The position numbers were made by a program, and so were the translations under genes. Below, one piece after another: positions 21,301 to 33,300 of a DNA stretch of 64,000 nucleotides. Source of the DNA: Pisaster brevispinus (taxonomy: Eukaryota > Echinodermata > Asteroidea > Forcipulatida > Asteriidae). Location: positions 2,217,441 to 2,281,440 of the forward strand of contig JAMKCF010000022.1 of assembly GCA_023634235.1 (NCBI GenBank), in the 5' to 3' direction. How positions within the stretch are numbered: the first letter of the stretch is position 1; each line of letters begins with the position of its first letter. The notes below the pieces were generated by a model. It was not told the origin of the DNA. It searched no databases and was given only the letters and a program-made list of their open reading frames with translations.

Positions 21301-24300
21301 GATTCTAATCCTTCACCAACAAGATTAACAATACACTTCTGCCCTCTATCTACGTGATCAGAGGACAACTTTACAAACTCTATAATATCACACTAACGAT
21401 TTCATTTCAGAGCAAATTAAGAAGAAATATTTCCTTTCTTGTTAAATTCCCTTTCATAATACAAAATAAAAGAGATTGATCAATAAACAGATTATCATCT
21501 GATTTTATTGACAGTGTGATCCTGAATCTCCAATACTTTCTCGTACACAAGCAGGGCTCGAATTTGACACTGGACCGCAGGCTCGAGGCCAGTAATTTTA
21601 GCCCTGGGCCAGTAAATTCATGACTGAACAAGTCCGGCGGTCTTGTGTATTTCAATTGAATAGTAAAACCTCAATGTATAATGATGTTGACAAAGTCTGA
21701 TAAATATCTTTTAAATACCAGTCAATTTTTCTTTGTTCAAAACCCCAATTATTAAAAATTTACCCAGTCAGTTTCCCTTGTGGTTTGTTACTAGATATTA
21801 TGATTAAAAAGTCGCATCCCCTTAAGGTGATCCCGTGGCTGCCGCTTCCCAGGTTGTATCGTATACTTGGGTGTGATCCCTGGCTACATGGCAGTTAACG
21901 GTTGCATGGCTTCTGACTGGCCCCTGAACAAAGATATTGACTAATAGGGAGACCGCCAACATAGGGCTGGATAGCTCAGTTGGTAGAGCGCCGGTACGTT
22001 AATCCGGAGGTCGTTGGTTCAAGTCCTGCTCCAGTCAATTTTTCTTTGTTCAAAACCCAAAATGTCTTTCAATTCTGATTGGGTATCAAAATATGCTAAC
22101 CCATAAGACAAATGAGACGAATCTTTCTCTTAGTGCTTGTTCAAATACGAACAGTTTACATGTTTACAAATTTGCCGAAAGTTCTTTCTCAGTCATTTAG
22201 ATTCTGGTCTTGTAAAATAAATTCTGGTCCGGTAAAAATTTAGAGCTACAGGCCCTGAGGTCTTGTGGAACTTCACACCAAATTCGAGCCCTGACAAGCA
22301 TGACACTAAATGGGTGTTTGGGTACATGTAGTTCACATCCTTTCCCCCTCCTTTGTGAAAGGTTTGCATAATTTTAGCAAACAAATTTCTTTGACCAACA
22401 CTGAAAAGGTCCAATCCTTTTTCTTTCCACCCATTGTAAGCCTACAGTAGCTATGGAGGGCACTGGCTAAATGTCTTGAGAAAACTACAGAGCTTTCATA
22501 AACAAAATGGCCTTTGCGTTCAGGCTTGAGAGTTGTTTTGTGTGGGATCTTGGGCGACTTAAGTCACATACATGTGCAGTACAAGGAAAGGGCTAAGCTC
22601 AGTGAATAATAAAGAGACACCAAGCAACCTCCAACAAAGATTCAGGAACAATGTACAGTGTATACAGGTTTCAGTACATATTCCAACTTTGAGGCAAACA
22701 ATCTGTAAATCAGCCCGTACAAATACTGATTTACTTACAGCAAGAATGTTTTAGTACCCCCTACATGTATGTACCTTACGGAGACCGAGAACAAAACAGA
22801 AAAGGGAAAACAAAAAGGTCTCCATAGGGGAATTCTAAAGACTGGGGTGCTCCACAAGGAATTTTGTGTACAAAGTCCATGGGAGGCGCTTAACTACTGG
22901 GACAAAGGAAAGAACAAAAAAATATCTCCACAGGGATGTAAAAAATAGATTTGGTGCACAGGTATGTACACGTCCAATAACTATCAAATGTACGTGTTTT
23001 TATACCATGTCCACGTAGAAACGAACATGCACACTGCAAGTTTACAGTACATTACTTGTAGCACAAAGTAACCACATGATACAGGCATACACGTTGTACG
23101 TGTATATTAAATGGCACCTACATGATGTACTGAATGCTCCACACACAGACTGGCAACTTTATTTCTGTCCCCCATTCCACACACGTTCACCATAAACACC
23201 CACGCCAAATAATTACCAGCTTCCTCTTCCAAATCGCATCCTTTAAAACACTTTTGTTTTAACACTCGCCCCCCCCCCCCCCCCCGCAGCTTCAGAAGCC
23301 AACTTTAATTCAATTAACATTCAAACTGGTGACCCTGAATGGCAAATACAAATTCTATTCATACCATTTTTAAGCAAAAAGACTAACTAGATCAATTACT
23401 TGTACAAATGGTAAAAGTTGATCACAAGTGCCTTGCATGCTTCATAAGAATGTGGACAAAAATGACATGCTATGTACAAACATCAATAGATGGTGACATC
23501 ACAAAGTTGCCGAGAAAGGTGTTAAGAGTTTGGACGAAGGGAAACGCTGCTACTTGGCATTACAGCAGACTCGATACCGGATGATTTCAGCTGGAGAGGT
23601 GGCTCATCAGGTGTCTGTTTTTAACACCCTGTTTTGACCTCAATTTATATGTTTTAACAGTCTGTTTTTAACCTTGACAGTTTCTGGACACCTTGTTTGG
23701 ACTGCTTAATGTAGAGTTTTCATGAACCTGCTTCAAAGTTTTACAGTTTTTAGACCCCCTTGTTTTCTAGGTTTAAAAACTGTCAGCATAATGCATGTAA
23801 ACTGGTCAAAGTCGAAACAGGGTGTCCCAAAACTGTCCAAATTCAAAGCTGGATGCCCAATATCTGTCAAAATTTAAACAAGATGTCAAAAACTGCCACG
23901 ATTGAAAGCAGTGTAACTTTAAAAACTGTCTACATGTAAACTGTGCACAGTTCAACCAAACAGGGTGTCCAAAAATTGTTAAAACTGAAAGCAGGACTGC
24001 CCAACAGCTTTTCAAATTCCCTGTTTTGATTGTGACGCATTGTTTTAGACAAATGTTGGGCAGTGCTTACTTACAGTAAGTGCTTACTTACAGTAAGCAC
24101 TAAACAGTAAGTTGGACACCCTATTTTGAATTTATCCTTGACAGTTTTGAGGCACCCAGTTTGGACTCTGGACAGTTTACAACTACATGTACACAGTTTT
24201 TAAATGACCTGAGTTGAATTGGATATGTGATTATTGTTTTTAAAATGGAACAGTTTTTGGACACCCTGTTTTGAATTTAGACAGTTTTGGGGCACCCAGT

Positions 24301-27300
24301 TTGGACTCTGGACAGTTTACAACTACATGTACACAGTTTTTAAATGACCTGAGTTGAATTGGCTATGTGATTATTGTTTTTAAATGGAACAGTTTTTGGA
24401 CACCCTGTTTTGAATTTAGACAGTTTTGGGACACCCTGTTTGGACTTTGGACAGTTTACACATTACTAGACACCCTGTTTTGAATTTAGACAGTTTTGGG
24501 GCACCCTGTTTGGACTTTGGACAGTTTACACGTTACTAGACACCCTGTTTTGAATTGGGGCAGTGTTTATTGTAAAACAGTTTTTAGACAAAATTATGTT
24601 TTGAATTGGGACAGTGTTTGTTTGGGGCAGTTTCTGGACACTCTGTTTTGAATTGGGTTATTTTTTTTTTTTGAACAACCTGTTGGCGGATGTCCCCCTG
24701 CATGCAATGTCAACCTACAGTATATCATGAGCTGATTTTTTTGTGCGGTTTAATATGCCCCCATGAGTATTTTAATACTGCCCAGCCGGATTTCATCAAG
24801 GACCACATGGTCCTGATCAGGGATTTTAACTTTAACCAAAAGGGGTGAGGCTCCATCGGATTTACAATGCACGTTAGTCGCCCATGTGCCCCGGAACCCT
24901 CCCTTGCCAACGGGGAGACTATCAGCTGAAACGAGCCCATGTTTTACTAATGAGATATCCTGCCGTGTCAATTCGAGCCATCGTTGCTGAATTATGAAGG
25001 GTGAGGCGAGTGGGAACCGAGCAGCACATCAAATCACAAGAGGTTTTTTTTCTCCAATGTCTATATAATACATCTAGGCTGGAGCGGTGAACGGTCCTCG
25101 TGATTAATTTAATTAAACATAGCAGTGGTGCCAGCCAGCCAGCCTGTGGTTAACAATTACTTTTTAATCTGTACACCATGAACCCAAAGTTCCTACGCTG
25201 GGCTCATATGGGTGGTGCAGGTTTACAAGTGTGGAAAACGTACTTACCACAGAGCAAGGGTGTCTCCATTATTTTGGACGACTCAAAATTGAAAATAACC
25301 ATAATAATAGTATGACATTCTTATAGATAAGCACAGTCTGGGAGAGTTCTCTCAATGCGCTTTACATACAATACATAATAAACAAAACACAAGTACAATC
25401 TACAAATTAACTTAAACATTTAAATTTCCCAAAACAAAGTAGGATTTGAGGCGTATTTTGAAGAGATCCGGGTTCGTCTGAGAACGGAGGGGACCAGGGA
25501 GAGAATTCCAAAGAGTGGGTACGTTGAAGGCAAATGTTCTTTTACCATATATACGTTTTAGTTCTGTGTGGGGGGTACCTGTAGGAGATGTTGGGTAGAG
25601 GGTCTGAGGAGACCTTGTCGGAGTGTATGGTGTAACCAATTCGGAAATGTAACGAGGGGAGAGACCATGGAGAGGGACAGGTCTAGAGGGTATGGCAGAG
25701 TGCTTTACAATCGTACAATGTATGCCATAGTGCACAACATGTGAATTGCTAACAAAACATGCATCAGTAAACGACTGACAGGCAGAACTCAAATTTGTCT
25801 ATTTTTTGCTATATTGACATACATGTACATGTACCAAAAAACAAACATACACAGTGTGTACATTATGTACTGTACTGTGTAATGTGTTTGTTTTCAATAC
25901 AACTCATTCATGCAGAAGTTGATATTCACATGCACTCCATATAATGAAAACTACCAGTTCCTGTTTTGGGTTTTGTCACGTGTCTGCCTCAACTCCATTC
26001 TGCCTTAGTTGCTATCCATTTATGTTATTTCAATATTTCCATTGTACAGGTCTTTTTTTCATGGCACATAAATTGTTTGTGAAATTGTTTGTGGCATGAT
26101 GGTACCCACCTAAAAAAAAAAATAAATAAAAAAAATAAATAAATAAATAAATACTACTACTACTACTACTAATAATAATAATTAATAATAATAATAATAA
26201 TCTATTGTGTCTTTATTGTGAGCTTGAAAAAAGTAGGAACATTTTATTGCGTTTTCTGGCGAATCGTGGCTGAGCGGATAAGAGCACTGGACTCAAGCTC
26301 TGGTGTTTCTGATCGGGCAGAGTGTGGGTTCGAGTCCCGACCGTGACACTTGTGTCCTTAAGCAAGACACTTAACCATGACTGCTTCGTCCTTCGGATGG
26401 GACGTAAAGCCGTTGGTCCCGTGTGTTGTGTAACGCACGTAAAAGAGAACCCGGTGCACTTATAAAAAAAAGAAGGGGTCCGCCCCGGTGTTCCTGGTTT
26501 GATTGGCAGCATATTGCGCCACAGCACCTTGTAAACCATTACATGGTGCTATGTAAAGGAGTAGGTCTCATATTTCAAACGTAGCCCCCAAATACCTTGC
26601 TGGAAAATACTTAATGTTGAAGTAAGGAGTGTCACTGAGTGACGGATATGAGTGCTATATAAGAGGCCATTATTATATTATTATTATTACATTGTTCTTG
26701 TAAGGGCACATACATGTAGGCAGTTTTTCCTTGCTAAAGCAGGGACTGCCCTTAACTTTTTTTAGAGACTAGCCAGCAGGATCAGTTAGCTTATCATTTC
26801 CTTACTCTGTCACCTTTTTCTCTATAGTCTGTATTTCAAATGAAATAGAGGATGCTTGAACTAGGCGGCCAGACTACCTGGAGTGAACTTTGACTTGTCT
26901 TTGTTAGTTTAGTATTACTAGTATTCGGCCAGTGGACCACTGTTAAGCAGGGTTCGTACACTTATAATAGCTATAAATTCAAGGACTTTTCAAGGACTTT
27001 CAAGGTCCAGAAATCCCATTATCAAGGACCAAAATCCAGCAAATATTGATGGTTTATTTGAGACTTGTATATAAAACGCTTGGTGTTGGGTGATTTGATT
27101 CTGTACAATTAGTTAAAGTTTGAAGGTTGGCTGGTCACTTAAATGAAAAAACACAACATTACTCTGCATGATTAAATACTTTAATTACAAAAAGTGAATT
27201 TTCAAGGACTTACAAGGACCTAAGATAAATCCAAGGACTTTCAAGGCCTTGAAAAACAGATTTTCAAATTCCAGGACTTTCAAGGATTTTCAAGGACCGT

Positions 27301-30300
27301 ACGAACCCTGGTTAAGGTAGAGCACTGGATGGAGGGCACCTTGATGAGTCTATAAATGAGGAAAACGTTTGTACTGAAACATTTCAAGGGGCACCCAGGC
27401 AACGACCACAGGCATGAAGGCAATTGCCTCTGTTGCGTTTATGAAGCGCCCGGACTGTACAGAATGATGTCTCTGTACACAAGAAAGGATTTGTATTAAT
27501 TAGAGATACAAGAAATGATTTGTATTAATTACACTGCAACATACCAGTACAAGTACACAAACATGTCATTGATAATTGGGTAATAAACACCTTAAAACCC
27601 ATTCACATTGTTCTTAATTGTACGCAGCCAAAAACTCAAAACTTCTGCTTCCTTTTCCAATGCCTCCAACAATAATACGAGACATTTACAAAGCGCATTT
27701 AAGCAGTGAGCCTCAATGCACCTTGCGGATGGTGCATGTGTAATTTTAAGCTTGTGGGGAATGGGGGGGGGGGGGGGGTTCGCCGACTTAACGGTAATTC
27801 AGAGGAAAAGGGTGTTTCTACATTCAAGCTATGGAGTAGATTATGAAGCAATAACTTACTAAGCCTGCATCATTAGCACCAGCTTTAGACGCTTTCTGGG
27901 CCAACAATCTGCCTGTCCCCGCTGATAAACTCTTCCCATGGAATGTGTTTCGGGGGACCATCATTTCTGTACAGAAGTGTACTAGAGACGTAACTTATTA
28001 GAGTAGGCAGTGGAGAGAAAATACATGGTATATTTTTGTATAAAGTACAGTCATAATACTACTAATAAAAATGGGTTCTTATTAGCGCTTTATCACAGCC
28101 GATGAGCGTCTCAAAGTGCTCAGTATTTTTTTCCCTGCAAGGTATGCAGAGTTGAAGTACTGAGACCAGGCCTCGAAATAACCCACAGCACCCACAGCAA
28201 TTGCCGTGGTGCCCTGTGCTTTTGCCGTGGTGCCCTTTGCAAAGTTCCAATGCAGATATATTACATTTTCCTCATACAGTGCCTTTTTACCAGTAGGAAA
28301 ATTGCCATGCCCCTTCAAGAGCGAAGTTCAAGGCCTGTGAGACCTATTGGTGAGTCTTGAGCTCCACCTCAAGCTCCAGGGGTCGATTTCACAAAGATAG
28401 TCCTAACTTAGGACTAGTCCTAGGAGTTATCAAAAACTTAAGGCTAGTCCTAAGTTAGGACGAGTAACTCGTCCTAACTCGAGATAAGACTAGTCTTAAC
28501 TCTTTGTGAAATCCACCCCGGCTCCATCATCAACTTTGGAACAGAGCAAATTTTACAAAATTGTTCAATGAAGACATCAAATGAGTAGGAACCTGGTACC
28601 ACAAGACAGATGCATCCCATCCATGCCAGGACTCGAATTTGGGGGGAAAAATCCACAAGACTGCAGGGTTTGTGATCTCAAAATGTTTACTGTCAGACCA
28701 GAAAAGTTTACAAATCCGGAATCAAAATGAGAAGTACACTATCTACACAGTTTCATATTTAGGCTGGGTTTTTTTAACAAGCATTTAGAGAAGATTTATC
28801 TAATTTTTCTTATGGGTAATACTTAAATACTCAACGGAATTGAAAGATATGTATTCATCAGTTTAAATTAAAAATACAGTGAGGTGATATTATTCAAAAA
28901 CACAAGACCGCCGGACTTGTACAATCATAAGTTTACCCGCCCGACGCTAAAATCACTGGCCTCAGGCCTGCGGTCCAGTGTAAACAAATTTGAGCCCTGA
29001 TCATGCGATAACAGTAATGTGATCACTATCACTCAGTCAAGGGTACGAGGTGATCAGGTGATCCCAACTACATGTACAGTTGGGCTGCCCCAACTGTAAC
29101 ATTCAAGATGGGACTGGCCCCAACTATTGGGACGATTTTCAAGTTTGGGCGGAACACGTACACCTGTGTACTGTGTACTACCGTACCATGTACAGTAAAA
29201 TTCAACTTCCATGTTCCTTCGCTACGCTCATACGCGTGAAAAGCAGATTTTTGTTTTTCATTATCTATGGACAGACAAGAAATAAACAACACACCTTATA
29301 ATACAAGGGTTTTGTTTCAGATAGTTTATGATAGGTGATGCCCTGGCCTTCTACAACTGAAACACATGTCAGCATTTGGCATGCCTATAACTTATAAGAG
29401 AAATAGATAAATATCAAAAGAGTATAATTTGTCTAAACATTAATCAAACAGGATAGGAAGCACCATGTACACATGATGTATGTGAAAGATAACCAGTAAC
29501 AACAGTAATGTACATGTATTAACACCATGATAACACTTCACACGTGCGGTGTTTCAGCCTGAACTGACTAACCAAACCTATTGTCCGCTAATACATTACG
29601 CTATTTTTATATATAATGCCTTATTGATTTAACTTTCTCGCACGCAAAACCACGTGACCCTGACGACTGGATTAGACGCCCTTTCAAATTATCCTACCCA
29701 AACAAAACTATATACAGGCCTAGTTATTTAGTTTACTTTTATTGTCCTTGACTGCATACAGTATAATTGTTTGTATTCGTAATGTTGTGGACGTGGTCAG
29801 ATAATTAACAACAATAATAATACTGGTTTGCCCTTTTTTTTTTTAGTTCCAGGTTCACTTGTCTAGAAAACCTTCACCCTTCCAAGGTGACAGAGTAATT
29901 TACAAACAGACCACAACACGCAAAGTTCCATACCATCCTTCCTCCATGGTCATATCCACAGTCATTCCACAAATTAGTCCACACGTATTAGTACTACATT
30001 AAGTCATCCAGTGCATTCAATTATGGAGCAGAAAAGTTTGTTTGGAATATTCCAGTGGTATGGTAATGACTCAGCATTCTCCCTTATGAGTGGCCCACTG
30101 GCCAAGTGCCAGTCAAAACATCTAACATCTGTCTAAGGACCAGGGCCCAATTTCATAGAGCTGCTTAAGCACAAAAAGTAGCTAAGCACAACAAAAGAGT
30201 GCTAATCAGAATAAGGTTACCAGCCAAACTACCATGTCACATGTACAGTTTGTGACTGGAGCCCTGCTCATTTCTGCTTAGCAGACAATTGATAAGCAAT

Positions 30301-33300
30301 ATTTTCTGCTTAAGCAGCTCTATGAAATTGGGCCCTGTTCACATTAAAAGTGGTCTTGCTGGCTAGTTCAATGCTAGAGACCGTCTGTTTCATTTGAAAC
30401 ATGGACCAGTGAAAAAACTGACGGACTAGTGACACGACAAGTTAACTGGTCCTACTGGCCACTCACTAAAAAGGTTTAAGGGCAAAAAACCTAAATGTGT
30501 ACAATGTCTGTCAAAATGTGTAACTTTTATTTAAAGTTTACCGTGGTACGTGTGTATATCAAAAAGTTAATTTCTGATTCTGTTGTACATAAATAACAAA
30601 TAATTTCCCAGTTGTTTTTCCAGCTCTTGAAGAAAAAAATTCAAATGTACAATTGATGTCAAAAGCCTGATACATGTACAGGTACTTCATCAAGTGCAAC
30701 CTTGCCCTTAGTCATTGCCTTGGTGCCCTTTGAACTGTTCCAAGTACAAACTGAAATTTCCCTCATATAAGTGCCCTTTACTAAGGAAGAACTGCCTTGA
30801 CCTTAACAGGAACATGTTACATGTAGGCCTATAAGGCCTCTGCACATTGTACATAGCTTACAGCAGTACAACCCGCATTCCTAAAATTATCAACCTGTTG
30901 CTGTGAGACAGAAGAAAGGACCCAGCAATTGAACATGGAAAAACACAATTATTGGCCACGTTGAACCCCTCATTAACTTCTTTTGAGTGGGAAATCACTG
31001 GCTTCCCCCTCATCTTGACAGCTTAGACATTTTGCCCCGAACCAGGTCATGCATATTTGAACATTGGGAAGACTAAATAAGTGCACATTGTTTATCGTGA
31101 GCATGCAAACATCCAAGTTATTGGAACCTGCACGAGGTTTAGGAAAACGCCGCCCATAAGCCGTGCTCTTCCTGATTCCAATCACTACAGAATGTGGCCG
31201 TACAACGATAATTGTAACACGGCAATAGATGTCACCATTAATTTCCCCCAAGCCATCAGGCTTATAAATTTAAAAGGTCCGATGTTCATACACTTTGCAG
31301 TATCCACAATTCCCAAAAGGGGTTGCTACAAACTGCACAGTATAAATCAAGCAAAAATGTCCCTAAAAACACCCGAGGCTAAATCCCTGATAAAAAAAAA
31401 GACTTCAAGTGCAATAAAGTGGCATACACATTTACAGCCGACCCATATCCTTTCCCCACCCTATACTTTTGTTTATGTCTCATTTTTTAATTTTTTTTTT
31501 TTGGGGGGGGGGGGTGATCACACAGTTGCACATGATGCAGCTTAAAATGGGTGCAATCGGGCTGGGTTTCCCCACACAGGGCCTGTACTTTGTACTTCAG
31601 CGCTAAAATGAGTCCCACGTGGTGAACTTTGGATGAGTTTTGTTTAAACAGAATACTAAACCAACGACTGGCAGTGTTTGCACTTTACATGAGTAGTGTA
31701 TACAGACGTGTACTCGGTACAAATTTATAATACATTACTTGTGTGTATTACGAAACCATCAGACTACTGTGCACAGGTAACGGCTTTAGACCAGAAAAGT
31801 TGGGGGAAGTTATTGTTTTTGAAAGTCATGTATTCAAATAGTAATTTTTTCCTCTTTTAAAACCCTTATAGACCCAATTCCTTCTAGTATCCAAATGCCA
31901 AAGTGTAGGATTAGGTACTTTAAGTACAGGTATATTGGTTTTTTTTTAAGGCTATTACATATGTATGTAAGTCTCAGCTGAGTTTTTATATTATGTTTCT
32001 AGTACTTAGATTATTATAGGCTTATAGTTTTTACTAGACTTGTTTCTTGTAACTTGTATTTGGCTTTTTTTATGATTATTATTATTTTTTCTGTAAAGCG
32101 CATTGAGGCCCTTGCATGGGGCACCCCATAGATAATAATAACATTTATCATTATATAACAATTGCTTATCATAGGGTCAGGCATTCCAATCTGATCTAAG
32201 TCCAACCAATTTGGAGTGGATTGACATACAGGAGAAAAAGAAATGGGAGGTTTTGGGTCACACTTACAAAGTCCAAACTGCCTCATCTGCAGGGGATTTC
32301 TAGCAAACTTTTCAAATCACATTGTTTCTAAATTTGAAATGTTGTATATTTGTACAAACAGTTACATGTACATGTAGCTGGAGGGTCTACAAATGAGTGA
32401 CACCTTTCCTAATTTCACTCATTGAATCCCAACTTTCCCAATCATGGTTTTTAGCCAGAATGGTGTCTGACCTGTCTTTTGAATTCAGAAATCTCTCTTT
32501 TTAAACAAAAGGCCGTGATCTTTCAAACACATACAACTCATTCGTTAAATACAAAGTGAATTGGCAAATGTGCAATCTGGAACCTGTCCTTCCAAATAAA
32601 CTACATTTTGTAACACCGACCATTTTTTCTTTTGTTTGGACAAAATTCTGGCTAAAACAAAACGCCCTCTGTGGCTACATGTACGTACTTATGTCAGATT
32701 CTCCCTTAATAGTGGCCCACTGGCCAAACGCCAGTTAAAACACCCAAGGACCAGTCACAATTCTGTCCCACTATAGCCTGCTGGCTAGTTGATTACTCGC
32801 CACTGCTAGTGCGTAAACCACCGATTGCTCCTATCGCTTCAAATCACAAAGTCCCATGCTAGTATATGTTGAAAGGAAACCCCAAAATACCGACCGGTGA
32901 AAAAGCTGGCGTACCAGCGACATGATCCCTAGATGGCTAGTCTCTGAAAAAGTTAATGGCAAACCCTGCGTGTACATGTACATGTACATCATCTGTAATA
33001 TACAGTACAATGTATGTGTAATGTACATGTTCTCCTCGATCCAACTTTTCAGTGGTGCACTATAACAATACAGGCCTACAGTGTAGCCATGTCAAATCTA
33101 CAAAGGGCACACAGTATTACAGGGACCGTATGTAACTGGTACTTAATACTACATGTACATGTACTTGTAGGATGATCGTATTTATTTACAGAAAGTGCAG
33201 ATTTCAAAAAGCAGTGTTTACAAAGTAAAGTTGACAACAATTTTAACTTGAGCAAAAAACAACAAAAATGAGAAGAGTGGGGACGGGGGCTATGAAGGGG

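Noticed and set aside
21964..22036. A tRNA-Asn-like gene
   Set aside because: The acceptor stem pairs, but the anticodon and T stems have mismatches. The same head with the same tail is repeated at 14.4 and 58.6 kb, so it is a SINE head.
31081..31545. A 154-codon plus-strand frame
   Set aside because: Composition is not protein-like, it runs into a poly-T/G tract, and it lies in the adaptor's intron on the opposite strand.
32972..32990. ACATGTACATGTA words as a regulatory signal
   Set aside because: The same alternating word occurs at many unrelated places (2933, 5565, 10750, 25820, 32366, 33155), so it looks like a general simple repeat of this genome.
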